Source: Deinococcus sp. LM3 | GTDB lineage: Bacteria; Deinococcota; Deinococci; Deinococcales; Deinococcaceae | Assembly: GCF_002017875.1 (NCBI RefSeq) | Contig: NZ_MUFV01000001.1 | Location: forward strand, 496,001-560,000 | DNA length: 64,000 bases | Reading direction: 5' to 3' | Part shown: piece by piece, positions 40,162-51,879 of the stretch | Numbering within the stretch: position 1 is the first letter of the stretch | Layout: each line of letters opens with the position of its first letter | Translations under genes and position numbers: made by a program | The notes under the pieces: generated by a model | What the model was told of the DNA's origin: nothing | Database searches by the model: none | Seen by the model: the letters and a program-made list of their open reading frames with translations, nothing else

Positions 40162-40755
40162 TTACAGCCCGTCTGGGCGGGCGTCCAGCCGGTCGGCGCC
40201 CAGGGTGGCGTACAGGCTGCGGCCCAGGTACAGGGCGGGCGGGGCGGCGAGCAGGCCGCGCGCGTCGAAGGCGTCCGGGTCGAAGCGGACCTCCTGCACG
40301 TGCCCGACGATCAGGTCGTGGTCCCCGACCGGGATGACCTGCGTGACGCGGCAGGTGTAGTGCAGGTACGCGCCGCTCAGGGCCAGCGGCTGCTCGCTCA
40401 GGGTGGACAGGTTCAGCAGAGCGTGCTTGTCGGTGCCGTCGTGGGCGCTGTGCAGGCCGCTGCCGTGAATGGCGCCCGCGCGGTCCAGCGGCAGGAAGTT
40501 CACGCCGAACGTGCCGGACGCGCGGATCAGCGGGTACGTGGCGCGTTCCCGGCCCAGCGACACGCCATACAGGGGCGGCGTTTCGCTCAGGGCCGTGTGC
40601 CAGCCGGCGGCCATGACGTTGCGCGTGCCGGCGTGCGCGGCCGTGACGAGCGCGACCGTGCCGGGGTAGTACCCGAAGAGGCGAGTGGTGGTCTGCGTCA
40701 GCCGTGTGGCGGGGGCCGGGTGATCGGTCGGGGACGGGTCGGGGTGCGGGGACAT
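40162..40755 (-). CDS. Flavin reductase-like FMN-binding split-barrel protein
   Basis: A 197-residue split-barrel flavoprotein of the flavin reductase family: YYPGTVALVTAAHAGTRNVMAAGW at the N-terminus, VSLGRERATYPLIRASGTFGVNFL and HYTCRVTQVIPVGDHDLIVGHV. Such proteins reduce FMN/FAD with NAD(P)H or serve as partner reductases. TATGCT lies 8 nt before the ATG. It is divergent from gltX (92 bp). Confidence 0.86.
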   Translation of the reverse strand: MSPHPDPSPTDHPAPATRLTQTTTRLFGYYPGTVALVTAAHAGTRNVMAAGWHTALSETPPLYGVSLGRERATYPLIRASGTFGVNFLPLDRAGAIHGSGLHSAHDGTDKHALLNLSTLSEQPLALSGAYLHYTCRVTQVIPVGDHDLIVGHVQEVRFDPDAFDARGLLAAPPALYLGRSLYATLGADRLDARPDGL

Positions 40756-40847
40756 GCCCTGGCAGCATAGGCCCTGGCAGCCGAGGGGGCGGGCGGCGGG
40801 ACGTGTGGGAAGGCAGGAAGACCCCGCAGGCCCGTATGCTGTGCGTC

Positions 40848-42265
<1,418 letters not shown>

Positions 42266-42269
<4 letters not shown>

Positions 42270-42619
42270 CCCTGATCGCCTCGGTTCTGGTGGGCCTGAT
42301 CGCCCTGCTGCACGGGTACATCCTGGTGCTGGAGATGTTCCTGTGGACCACTCCGCGCGCCATGAAGGCCTTCGGCACCACCCCGGAATTCGCGGCGCAG
42401 ACGCAGGCGCTGGCAGCCAATCAGGGCCTGTACAACGGCTTCCTGGCAGCCGGGCTGATCTGGGGCCTGATCACGGGTTCGGCGGCCATTCAGCTGTTCT
42501 TCCTGGCGTGCGTGGCGGTCGCGGGTCTGTACGGCGCGGCCACCGCGAACCGCCGCATCCTGTTCATCCAGACGGTCCCGGCCGCGCTGGCAGCGCTGGC
42601 GGTCCTGCTGGCCCGCTGA
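42266..42619 (+). CDS. DUF1304 small membrane protein
   Basis: A 117-residue protein with four predicted helices and the DUF1304 pattern HGYILVLEMFLWTTPRAMKAFG followed by NQGLYNGFLAAGLIWGL. Function unknown for the family. It is translationally coupled to gltX (ATGA overlap) and followed by a strong terminator, so the two form a short operon. Confidence 0.88.
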
Positions 42620-42641
42620 AGGCCCGGCCCCAGACAACCGA

Positions 42642-42676
42642 GAGGGCGGCGCCTCCGAACATGGAGCGCCGCCCTC
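42642..42676. terminator. Terminator after gltX operon
   Basis: Perfect 11-bp stem GAGGGCGGCGC (42642-42652) / GCGCCGCCCTC (42666-42676) between convergent genes. Confidence 0.75.
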
Positions 42677-42691
42677 GTGGATGTGCCGTCC

Positions 42692-43894
42692 TCAGCGGGC
42701 CTGGAATTCCCAGCGTTCGGCGGGAGCGTCGGCCGTGGCAGGCACCGTCAGGGTGAGGGTCTGCCCGCGCCCGGCGGCGCCCTGCACGGTCAGGGTGGGC
42801 GCGCGGTCGAGCAGGCCGATCAGGTTCACGCCGGTTTCCGGGCAGGCGATGCGGGTCGTGAAGGCCGGGCCGGTCAGGCTCAGTACAGTGCCGCCCGACA
42901 CGGTGCCGCGCAGGGCGTAGGGCGCGCCGACGTTGTTGCAGCCGTCCACGCCGCCCACCCGTCCGTCCCGGAAGGTCAGGCTGACGGGGCGCGCGGTGGC
43001 GGGGGCGGGCGCGCCGTTCACGCGGGTCAGGGTGTACGTGGCGGCCGGGTCGGGCGTGGCCGGAGTGGGCGCCGGGGTCGCGGTGGGCTGGGGGCCGCGC
43101 GTGAGGGTCAGGGTGCCGCCGGTGCCGCTCAGGGTCAGCGTGCTGCCCGCCTGCGTGACGGTCAGGGGCGCACGCAGCAGGCTGAGCAGGGCCGTTTCCG
43201 CCTGCGCCTGGGCGGGCGGGCAGGCCATGCGGGTCGAACTGACCGGCCCGAACGTCACGCGGGCCGGACTGCCCAGCAGCGCCCCGGTGCCGCGCAGGGC
43301 GTTGCAGCCGACCGCGCCGCCCAGCGTGACCTTCGGCCCGTCGAAGGTGACGTTCAGCAGGCCCGTGGTGGGCAGGTCACGGCCCGAGGCGGTCAGGCGC
43401 AGGGCGGTCCAGGCGCCGTTCAGGCTGGTGTTCACAGGGGCCGTGGGACGGGCCTCCAGCGCGCGGAAGGTCAGGCGGCCCTTCCCGGCGCTCAGGGTCA
43501 GGGTGTCGCCGCTCAGCTCAGAGCGGGTCACGCGGGTCAGCAGGTTCAGGTAGTCCTCGCGCAGGCTCAGGGCGGCGTCGGTGCAGTTCTGGCTGCTACC
43601 GCCCTGCACGCCGCGCAGCAGCAGCGTGGCGGTCTTCAGCGGGCCGGCCGTGCCCAGGCGGGCCGCGCCGGTCAGGGGGCTGCAGCCGGTCGTGCCGCCC
43701 ACGGTCAGCTCCGCGCCGCTGCCGGTCAGGGTCAGGGTGGGGCGGGTCAGGCGCGCGCCGGGCATGATGGGCGCGCTTCCGGCGGGCTGCACGGTCTGCA
43801 GCACCCAGGTCGTGCCCACCAGCGCGGGAGAGGCCGGGGTGGGCGCGGGCAGCGAGGTCAGGACGGCCAGGGTCAGGGGCAGCAGGGCACTCAT
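42692..43894 (-). CDS. Secreted protein with three META/HslJ-like domains
   Basis: A 400-residue exported protein (signal region LLPLTLAVLTSLPAPTPAS). Three successive META-like units begin with LVGTTWVLQTV, LNGAWTALRLTA and YTLTRVNGAP. Each has the conserved Cys blocks, such as GGTTGCSPLTG with SSQNCTDA, GGAVGCNALRG with RMACPPA, and GVDGCNNVG with RIACPET. META/HslJ domains are linked to heat-shock or novobiocin-resistance lipoproteins in other bacteria, but their biochemical role is unclear. A Pro/Thr-rich linker separates domains two and three. TACAAC lies 7 nt before the ATG. Confidence 0.83.
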   Translation of the reverse strand: MSALLPLTLAVLTSLPAPTPASPALVGTTWVLQTVQPAGSAPIMPGARLTRPTLTLTGSGAELTVGGTTGCSPLTGAARLGTAGPLKTATLLLRGVQGGSSQNCTDAALSLREDYLNLLTRVTRSELSGDTLTLSAGKGRLTFRALEARPTAPVNTSLNGAWTALRLTASGRDLPTTGLLNVTFDGPKVTLGGAVGCNALRGTGALLGSPARVTFGPVSSTRMACPPAQAQAETALLSLLRAPLTVTQAGSTLTLSGTGGTLTLTRGPQPTATPAPTPATPDPAATYTLTRVNGAPAPATARPVSLTFRDGRVGGVDGCNNVGAPYALRGTVSGGTVLSLTGPAFTTRIACPETGVNLIGLLDRAPTLTVQGAAGRGQTLTLTVPATADAPAERWEFQAR

Positions 43895-43978
43895 GAGAAG
43901 GGTTGTACACCGCGTTCCTGATGGGCAGGTGACGGGCGGTCAGGACGGCAGGGCGGGACAGTCGGGCGCGGCGGTGCG

Positions 43979-44096
43979 TAGAATGGTAACCAAACGCCCG
44001 TTAGGGTCCGGGAGGTGCGGCGCGAACCGCCCTCCGGCCCCTCTGAATGCAAGTGTGCGCCGCCCGGTCAGCCGGGACGGGGGCAGGAGGAACGAC
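43979..44096 (+). promoter_or_regulatory. Promoter and structured leader of the B12-binding protein gene
   Basis: A TAGAAT -10 box (43979-43984) is followed by about 105 nt of leader, long for this window. It holds a hairpin GGAGGTGCGG/CCGCCCTCC (44011-44034) and CCCGG-TCAG-CCGGG (44063-44076) just before the GCAGGAGG ribosome site, so folding could affect initiation. Confidence 0.45.
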
Positions 44097-44522
<426 letters not shown>

Positions 44523-44581
44523 GCGCTGCGCAGCGTGAGTGGTGCGAGGCGTGAGCGGCGCGGGGCTGTCATCATGCCGGC

Positions 44582-45769
<1,188 letters not shown>

Positions 45770-45791
45770 CCCGTGACCGGCCCCCTCACCC

Positions 45792-45804
45792 GCCCCTTCG
45801 GGGC
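45792..45804. terminator. Hairpin between convergent MFS and lipase genes
   Basis: GCCCC-TTC-GGGGC in the 95-bp gap, surrounded by further CCCTC/GAGGG complementarity. Confidence 0.45.
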
Positions 45805-45864
45805 ACCCTCTCCCGCAGGGGGCGAGGGTCAACTCCCTCTTCCCCACCGGTCAGAGGCCGCTGG

Positions 45865-47157
45865 TCAGGGATTGGGGGCGCTGACGAAGGTGTCGTCGCC
45901 GGGCGTGGCGCTGCTCTTGCCGCCGCTCTGGTCGTAGCGCACGCCGCTGTTCATGCGGGTCACGGCGACCGACTGGGTGTTCGCGGCGCTGACGGCCCCG
46001 TTCGCGGCGAACGAGCGGGTCCAGAGGTACCAGCGGGGCGCGACGCCGTGCTTGCGGGCCAGTCCGCTGGCGGGGTTCAGGTCGAACACGTAGTCCGGGA
46101 AGACCTCGGTGCGGCTGACGGACTTCGCCATGTTCAGGTTGTTGTCGCCGCCCAGGTCGAGCAGGCGGCTGGATTTGATCCATTCGACGGCCACGCCGCT
46201 GCTTTTCAGGGCCTGCGCGATGCGGGCGCTGCGGGCGGCGGGGTTCGTGTCGGGGCTCAGGTAGGCGTACGAGTGACCGTAGTCGGCGGTGGCGGGCGAC
46301 CAGAACGGGTCGGCCAGGATCACGCGCCGGGGGCGTTTCGCGGCGCTCAGGGCAGCGTCGGCGTAGGCTTTCTCGGTCATGGCGAGGGCCATCTGCGCGC
46401 CCAGCGAGTGCCCCATGACGCGCACGCCCTCGGCGCCGCTGTACGTCCACTGGCTCAGGGCGCTGCGGTACGCGTTGTAGAACAGCTGCCCCGCACTGAC
46501 GGTGGGGGCGCCCGTCACCGAGTACGCGCCGGTCGGGGTGCGGTAGCGCATGCCGATGTTCTGCGTGCGGCCCAGCGTGTCGCGGTACGAGTACCCGGCC
46601 GTCCAGATCTTCGCCTGAGAGTGGTACGGAACGCTGCCGGTGCCCTCGTCATCGGCCAGTTGCGTCCAGTGGAACAGCGCCACGTTCCACCCGGCGTTGA
46701 TCCAGGCGTCCGCGACATTCAGTTTGCCGTCACTGAAGTAGAAGTTGTCGCGCACGCCCGCAACCGTACTGCCGTCCTGCCAGCCGTGCACGAACAGCAT
46801 CACGGGCCTGGCGGGATCGTAGTACCCGCTGATCGCCGCGCCGTCTGCGCGGGCCTTGCAGCCCACACCGCCGGGGCTGCCGGTCTCGCCCCTGGCGTAC
46901 CAGTACACGCCGGTATCCAGGCCACTCTGACCGAACGGCAGGGCCAGCGCCGTGGGGCACGCGGCCGCCTGCGCGCTCAGGGCACCGCCCCGGCCGCCTC
47001 CCTCGGCCAGCAGGGCCGTCTGCGCCTCACTGAACCCCGCCGGGAGGCCAGCGGTGGCCGCTCCCTGCGGCTGCGGAGCGGACGAGCAGGCCGCCAGCGC
47101 GGCACTCAGGATCAGGGCGGCAGGCAGACCGGCAGACGACAGGAACGATCTGGGCAT
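45865..47157 (-). CDS. Lipase/esterase-like alpha/beta hydrolase lipoprotein
   Basis: A 430-residue exported lipoprotein: signal peptide and lipobox ALAAC near residue 24, then an alpha/beta hydrolase domain. VMLFVHGWQDGS supplies the oxyanion region, the nucleophile is in VMGHSLGAQMAL, and an acidic residue follows in RVILADPFW. The His of the triad is not obvious. Several Cys residues occur in the mature N-terminal part (AAACPTA, GVGCKA). The ATG has a GGAGGAAA site. Substrate unknown. Confidence 0.85.
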   Translation of the reverse strand: MPRSFLSSAGLPAALILSAALAACSSAPQPQGAATAGLPAGFSEAQTALLAEGGGRGGALSAQAAACPTALALPFGQSGLDTGVYWYARGETGSPGGVGCKARADGAAISGYYDPARPVMLFVHGWQDGSTVAGVRDNFYFSDGKLNVADAWINAGWNVALFHWTQLADDEGTGSVPYHSQAKIWTAGYSYRDTLGRTQNIGMRYRTPTGAYSVTGAPTVSAGQLFYNAYRSALSQWTYSGAEGVRVMGHSLGAQMALAMTEKAYADAALSAAKRPRRVILADPFWSPATADYGHSYAYLSPDTNPAARSARIAQALKSSGVAVEWIKSSRLLDLGGDNNLNMAKSVSRTEVFPDYVFDLNPASGLARKHGVAPRWYLWTRSFAANGAVSAANTQSVAVTRMNSGVRYDQSGGKSSATPGDDTFVSAPNP

Positions 47158-47322
47158 ACGGGATTTCCTCCGGGCAGAGCGGGGCGCGGCGGGCTGAACA
47201 GGGATGGGCAGGGCCGGGCAACGGCGCGCCGGCCGGAAACTGAAGTTGTAGGTGCAAGCGGCACCATACGTCACCCCGCCGGCCTGAAAACAGTCCCCGC
47301 AGTTCAAGATTTCCGGCGAATG

Positions 47323-47346
47323 AAAAAACCCCCCGGCGTGGGGGGG
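47323..47346 (-). terminator. Terminator of tRNA-Ser
   Basis: On the minus strand a CCCCCC/GGGGGG stem with a short loop is followed by TTTTTT, about 80 nt after the tRNA. The rest of 47158-47426 shows no gene; it holds the leader of the lipase gene. Confidence 0.75.
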
Positions 47347-47426
47347 CCGTTCAGGCAAGGCAACAGGAGCCCAACGAAAAGAGCGCCGAGCAGGCCTGGG
47401 GCCGACTGCGACGCTCTGTTTCTGGC

Positions 47427-47555
<129 letters not shown>

Positions 47556-47626
47556 ATCTGGGGGCCGACCCGTGTGCCGTCCGGCCCGGACGGATGCGCG
47601 GCGCGCGGATGCCCTAGAATGCAACT

Positions 47627-48223
47627 GTGACCTTTCTTGCCGTGCTGGCGGTGCTGATTTCTTATGTGGTCGGAGCGATTCCGGCGGCGGCCTGGGTGGC
47701 CCGCACGCGTGGCGTGGACATCCTGAAAGTCGGGAGTGGCAACAGCGGTTCCACGAATGTCCTGCGAACCCTGGGCAAGGGCCCGGCCATCCTCGTGGCC
47801 GTCTTCGACATCCTCAAGGGCGCGCTGGCGATCTGGCTGGCGCGCGCCCTGGGCCTGGACGCGCCCATGCAGGCGGCGTGCGGCGTGGCGGCCGTGATCG
47901 GCCATAACTTCAGTCCGTTCCTGAAATTCAAGGGCGGCAAGGGCGTGGCGACCACGTTCGGGACGATCTGCGCGCTGCTGCCCGTGGCGGGCCTGGGCTT
48001 CTTCCTGATGGGCATCACGACCGTGTGGCTCACGCGCTTCGTATCGGCGGGCAGCATCCTGGGCGCGCTGACGGGCGCGTTCACGGCGTACCTGCTGGGC
48101 GCGCCGCTGTGGCTGTCGCTGGTCGTCTCGGCGCTGGCCGCGCTGATTGTGTGGCAGCACCGCGAGAACATCCGCAAACTGCACGCCGGGAACGAACGCC
48201 GCTTCGGCGAGAAAGTCAGCTGA
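47627..48223 (+). CDS. plsY: Glycerol-3-phosphate acyltransferase PlsY
   Basis: Transfers acyl groups from acyl-phosphate (made by PlsX) to glycerol-3-phosphate. 198 residues with about five membrane helices and the three cytosolic motifs: SGNSGSTNVLRTLGKG, GHNFSPFLKFKGGKGVATTFG and WQHRENIRKLHAGNERR. The start is GTG at 47627, 6 nt after TAGAAT. A repeat copy lies just downstream. Confidence 0.95.
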   Translation: MTFLAVLAVLISYVVGAIPAAAWVARTRGVDILKVGSGNSGSTNVLRTLGKGPAILVAVFDILKGALAIWLARALGLDAPMQAACGVAAVIGHNFSPFLKFKGGKGVATTFGTICALLPVAGLGFFLMGITTVWLTRFVSAGSILGALTGAFTAYLLGAPLWLSLVVSALAALIVWQHRENIRKLHAGNERRFGEKVS

Positions 48224-48254
48224 TCCTCACGCACGCCGGGCCGCGCGCACCTCA

Positions 48255-48387
48255 TACGGACTCCGATTGGACGGCCTTGTAAGCCGTTCAATCCGAGCGG
48301 ATGCGAGGAGGAGAGAACCGGGTTCCGGACGTGGAGCTGGCAATCCGGTAAAGTTCCGGATTGTCAGCGAAACAAACGGAATCCGTA
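48255..48387 (-). repeat. MITE-like repeat, copy B
   Basis: Reverse orientation. Ends TACGGACTCCG and CGGAATCCGTA; flanks TCA (48252-48254) and TCG (48388-48390), one base diverged. Confidence 0.82.
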
Positions 48388-48476
48388 TCGCAGGTCGCGG
48401 CCCGGCGTGCGCTATGCTGGGCGGGTCAAGACAACTGAGCGGCGGGACCCCGGCCCCGTCACGTTGCGAGGAGTGC

Positions 48477-48776
48477 ATGTCGGCCAGGATTCGCGTTTAC
48501 GGTAAGGAAGCGGTGTTCGCGCAGGGCGCGTGGCAGTGCGACGACGAGAGCCTCCAGGCAATGCTGCAGGCGCTGGCCGACCCACGCGCCATGACCGAGG
48601 ATCAGGAACGCACGCACGCGCTGTACGCCGCCGGACGCTTCGGCGGCCTGATCGCCACCGAGTACGGCTGGGAGGCCGCGCCGCACCCGGAGGCGGAAAT
48701 CAAGATGGAGGACTTCGCCCCGGCCCGGCAACCCGAACGCGCCGGATGGCTGAGCTTCCTACGCCGGCGCAAGTAG
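48477..48776 (+). CDS. Small protein of unknown function
   Basis: A 99-residue soluble protein beginning MSARIRVYGKEAVFAQG and ending in a basic SFLRRRK tail. It has an acidic central helix (MTEDQERTHALYAAGRFGGL) and no recognised family. The ATG has a CGAGGAG site, and TATGCT lies 59 nt upstream, directly behind repeat copy B, so the repeat may border its promoter. Confidence 0.72.
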   Translation: MSARIRVYGKEAVFAQGAWQCDDESLQAMLQALADPRAMTEDQERTHALYAAGRFGGLIATEYGWEAAPHPEAEIKMEDFAPARQPERAGWLSFLRRRK

Positions 48777-48821
48777 GGCACCTGCGGCAACTCCGTTCCG
48801 TCCTGCCGCGTACCGTGAGGC

Positions 48822-49346
48822 ATGACCCGTTCCCTGCTTCTGGCTGCCCTGCTGACCCTGCCTGCCACCCAGGCCCAGACTGTTCCTGCCCCGACTGGCG
48901 CCGCGCCGACCACGCTGGCGCAGGTGGCCGTGACCGGCACAGTGATCTGGAAGACCGGACATGACGGGTTCATCCTGCGGAGCCTGACCGAACCGGACTT
49001 CCTCTTCGCGTTCACCACGAGCGCCGCGCCGAAACAGCCCATCCGCGACCTGAAGATCACGGTGCCCAGGCACGCCCTCAGCGGGACGCAACTGAACCTG
49101 ATGCAGGAGTTCCTGGGACGCGCCGGACGCACCTGCCTGAAGCTGAGCGGCCCGCAGGTCCGCGACCTGACGGACTGGCTCGCCACCCAGAGCCTCGAAC
49201 CCCGGACGTTCGGCACGCTGACCGTCTGGCGGGGCGGGATGCTCGACATGAACTCGCTCATCTATCAGACGACCATCACCCTGACCGTCCCCACCGCCGG
49301 ACCCTGCGTGCATCAGGGCGTGGGCAGCGCTCCCATGCGCCTCTGA
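48822..49346 (+). CDS. Secreted protein of unknown function
   Basis: A 174-residue protein with a signal peptide (SLLLAALLTLPATQAQ). The mature part has VAVTGTVIWKTGHDGFILR, a Cys in RTCLKLSG and another in AGPCVHQG, suggesting a disulfide. No family recognised. TACCGT lies 5 nt before the ATG. Its TGA stop is also the 3-bp flank of repeat copy C. Confidence 0.75.
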   Translation: MTRSLLLAALLTLPATQAQTVPAPTGAAPTTLAQVAVTGTVIWKTGHDGFILRSLTEPDFLFAFTTSAAPKQPIRDLKITVPRHALSGTQLNLMQEFLGRAGRTCLKLSGPQVRDLTDWLATQSLEPRTFGTLTVWRGGMLDMNSLIYQTTITLTVPTAGPCVHQGVGSAPMRL

Positions 49347-49479
49347 TACGGATTCCGTCTGTTTCGCTGACAATCCGGAACTTCACCGGATGGCCAGCTC
49401 CACGTCCGGAACCCGTTTCTCTCCCTCTCGCATCCGCTCGGATTGAACGGCTTTGCAAGCCATTCAATCGGAGTCCGTA
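49347..49479 (+). repeat. MITE-like repeat, copy C
   Basis: Ends TACGGATTCCG and CGGAGTCCGTA with direct TGA flanks (49344-49346, 49480-49482). The left TGA is the stop codon of the preceding gene. Confidence 0.85.
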
Positions 49480-49515
49480 TGACTCCCACGGTCCCTTCAC
49501 GCTAGGCAGGCAGCC

Positions 49516-49544
49516 TTGACCCCCGGAGGGGCAGCGCCTACGCT
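49516..49544 (+). promoter_or_regulatory. asd promoter
   Basis: TTGACC (49516-49521), 17-bp spacer, TACGCT (49539-49544), then 7 nt to the leader-peptide ATG. Confidence 0.8.
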
Positions 49545-49551
49545 GGGGGGC

Positions 49552-49584
49552 ATGAACGCCGTCATGACCACCATTACCCCGTGA
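49552..49584 (+). CDS. asd leader peptide (Thr/Met/Ile codons)
   Basis: A 10-codon frame reading MNAVMTTITP then TGA. Three Thr, two Met and one Ile codons fall in ten, the products of the pathway that Asd feeds (threonine, methionine, isoleucine). It starts 7 nt after the -10, so it is itself leaderless. Its stop directly precedes the first arm of competing hairpins. Confidence 0.75.
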   Translation: MNAVMTTITP

Positions 49585-49636
49585 GGGCGGTGTCTTGATG
49601 GCAGCCGCCCCGCGAGACACGCCGGGCGGTTTTTTT
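49585..49636 (+). terminator. Transcription attenuator of asd
   Basis: Arm 1 GGGCGG (49585-49590), arm 2 CCGCCC (49605-49610) and arm 3 GGGCGG (49624-49629) followed by seven T. Arms 2 and 3 form the terminator. Arm 1 can pair with arm 2, or, extended as GGCGGTGTCT, with AGACACGCC (49615-49623); either prevents the terminator. Confidence 0.75.
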
Positions 49637-49653
49637 GTGGGAAGGAGACGAGC

Positions 49654-50673
49654 ATGCGCGTAGCGATTGTCGGAGCGACCGGAGCGGTGGGGCACGAACT
49701 TCTCAAGGTGCTGGAGGGCAGCAGCCTGCAATTCGATGAGCTGCTCCTGTTTGCCAGTCCGCGCAGCGCGGGCACGCAGCTGACCTTCAAGGGGCAGCCG
49801 CTGACGGTGCAGGTCACGCCGGACGGGGCGATCGACGCGGACGTGATCCTGGCGTCGGCGGGGGGCAGCATCAGCAAGGCGCTGGCCCCCAAATGGGTGG
49901 AGGGCGGGGCGGTCGTGATCGACAACAGCAGCGCCTTCCGCTACGACGACGACGTGCCGCTGGTCGTGCCCGAGGTAAACGGGGACGCCGCATTGAGCCA
50001 TAAGGGCATCATCGCCAACCCGAACTGCACGACCGCCATCGCCGTGGTCGCCGTGGCTCCCATCCACCGCGCCTATGGTGTGAAACGCATGATCGTCAGC
50101 ACGTATCAGGCCACCAGCGGCGCCGGGGCCAAGGGCATGGAGGAACTGCTGGAACAGACCCGCGCCGAACTGAACGGTGAGCAGGCGCAGGCGAGCGTGT
50201 TCGCGCACCCGATTCCCTTCAACGTGATTCCGCACATCGATTCCTTCCAGGACAACGGGTACACCAAGGAAGAGATGAAGGTCGCCTGGGAGACCCGCAA
50301 GATCATCGGGGACGACAGCCTGAAGATCAGCTGCACTGCCGTGCGCATCCCCACCCTCCGCACGCACAGCGAGGCCATTACCCTGGAACTCGAACGCCCC
50401 GCCACGCCCGAGGCCGTGCGTGAACTGCTGGCCGGGGCCGCCGGGGTCGAGGTGCGCGACAACCCGGAAGGCAAGCTGTACCCCATGCCCCTGACCGCCA
50501 GCGGCAAGTACGACGTCGAGGTGGGCCGCATCCGCGAGTCGCTGGTGTTCGACGGCGGCATCGACCTGTTCGTCGCGGGCGACCAGCTCCTGAAAGGCGC
50601 GGCGCTGAACGCCGTGCAGATCGCCGAGTACCTCCAGCAGAAGGGCGCGCTGAAGGCGAAACAGCGGGCGTAA
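49654..50673 (+). CDS. asd: Aspartate-semialdehyde dehydrogenase
   Basis: Reduces aspartyl-phosphate to aspartate semialdehyde, the branch point to lysine/DAP, threonine, methionine and isoleucine. 339 residues: VAIVGATGAVGHELLKVLE (NADP site), catalytic Cys in NPNCTTAIAVVAVAP (about residue 127), and IRIPTLRTHSEA with the active His. An AAGGAG site precedes the ATG. The upstream leader and attenuator suggest control by amino-acid supply. A T-rich terminator follows. Confidence 0.96.
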   Translation: MRVAIVGATGAVGHELLKVLEGSSLQFDELLLFASPRSAGTQLTFKGQPLTVQVTPDGAIDADVILASAGGSISKALAPKWVEGGAVVIDNSSAFRYDDDVPLVVPEVNGDAALSHKGIIANPNCTTAIAVVAVAPIHRAYGVKRMIVSTYQATSGAGAKGMEELLEQTRAELNGEQAQASVFAHPIPFNVIPHIDSFQDNGYTKEEMKVAWETRKIIGDDSLKISCTAVRIPTLRTHSEAITLELERPATPEAVRELLAGAAGVEVRDNPEGKLYPMPLTASGKYDVEVGRIRESLVFDGGIDLFVAGDQLLKGAALNAVQIAEYLQQKGALKAKQRA

Positions 50674-50721
50674 GCGGGGAGTGGGGTCGGGGGATTGCTC
50701 CCCGACTCGCCCCGATCCCAG

Positions 50722-50751
50722 AAAAGCCGGAGCGTCCTGCCCCGGCTTTTT
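50722..50751 (+). terminator. asd terminator
   Basis: AAAAGCCGG (50722-50730) / CCGGCTTTT (50742-50750), T-rich 3' side. Confidence 0.85.
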
Positions 50752-50803
50752 CTGTATCCCTGTTCAGCGGAACCGGAGGTCTCCCCCACCCACGTCCTAC
50801 TCC

Positions 50804-51784
50804 CTAGCCGCGCGTGATGCGGTCCACCTCGGCGCGTTCGTCGGCGCTCAGGGTCCAGCTGGCGGCGGCGACGTTCTCGTCGATCTGTTCGGGTCTGGTC
50901 GCTCCGGCGATCACGCTGCTGGTTTCGGGGAAGGACAGCAGCCAACTGAAGGCCAGTTTCAGCAGCGTGTGACCCTGGGCCTGCGCGAAGGTCCGCAGGT
51001 TCTCGACGACCGTCCAGTTCTGCGGGGTCAGGTAGCGGTCCTGCGCGCCCTGGCTGCCCGTGATGCGTGCGCCGTCCGGGAGGGGTTGCCCGGCGTGGTA
51101 CTTGCCGGTCAGGAGGCCGCTGGCGAGCGGGAAGTAGGGCAGCAGGCCCAGGTTCAGGTCGTGGGCGGCGGGGATCAGGTCGGTTTCGATGTCGCGGACC
51201 AGCAGGCTGTGTTCGTCCTGGCAGGACGTGAAGCGCGCCCAGCCGTGCTGGCGGGCCAGGGTGTCGGCGGCGCGCACGTCGGCGGCGGGCATGTTGCTCA
51301 CGCCGACGGCCCGCACGAGCCCCTGCTGCACGAGGTCGTTCAGGGTGCCCAGGGTGTCCTCGATGGGCGTGTGCGGGTCCGGGGTGTGCAGCTGGTACAG
51401 GTCCAGGTAGTCCGTGCCGAGGCGGCGCAGGCTGGCCTCCAGCGCCCGGCGGATGTACTCAGGACGGGCGCCCTGCTGGCCGTCGCCCATGTCCATGCCG
51501 AACTTGCTGGCCAGGACGATGTTCCGGCGTTCCGGGCCGAGGGCGCGGCCCAGCATCTCCTCGCTGCCGCCCCGGTTGCCGTAGATGTCGGCCGTGTCGA
51601 ACAGCGTGATGCCCGCATCGAGCGCGCGGCGCACGACGGCGGTGGTGGCGGTCTGATCGAGGCGACCGCCGAAGTTGTTGCAGCCCAGGCCGACCGCCGA
51701 GACGCTCAGTCCGCTGTGCCCGAGGGTCCTGTGTGCGGGGGTGCTGCTGCCTGCCGCCTGGGTGCCTGCTTCCGGGTTGTTCAT
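50804..51784 (-). CDS. Aldo/keto reductase
   Basis: A 326-residue NADP-dependent aldo/keto reductase with the full tetrad: Asp/Tyr in LFDTADIYGN, Lys in LASKFGMD and His in YQLHTPD. Cofactor-binding SVIAGATRPEQIDEN lies near the C-terminus. It resembles YghZ/AKR-like general reductases and is a separate paralogue of the enzyme at 6682. TACCCT lies 6 nt before the ATG. Confidence 0.92.
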   Translation of the reverse strand: MNNPEAGTQAAGSSTPAHRTLGHSGLSVSAVGLGCNNFGGRLDQTATTAVVRRALDAGITLFDTADIYGNRGGSEEMLGRALGPERRNIVLASKFGMDMGDGQQGARPEYIRRALEASLRRLGTDYLDLYQLHTPDPHTPIEDTLGTLNDLVQQGLVRAVGVSNMPAADVRAADTLARQHGWARFTSCQDEHSLLVRDIETDLIPAAHDLNLGLLPYFPLASGLLTGKYHAGQPLPDGARITGSQGAQDRYLTPQNWTVVENLRTFAQAQGHTLLKLAFSWLLSFPETSSVIAGATRPEQIDENVAAASWTLSADERAEVDRITRG

Positions 51785-51879
51785 GCGGGCAGGGTAATGC
51801 ACCCGCCTGCGCCGATCGTGAACGTCCCTGCACCCTCCGGTGGACGCCACGCCCGGCCCGCATGCGGCACACTGGACGC

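Noticed and set aside
43979..44096. Cobalamin riboswitch before the B12-binding subunit
   Set aside because: Leader is too short and lacks the conserved B12-box layout; hairpins only.
49505..49653. T-box or lysine riboswitch before asd
   Set aside because: Too short and lacks T-box and lysine-element motifs; the leader peptide explains the structure better.
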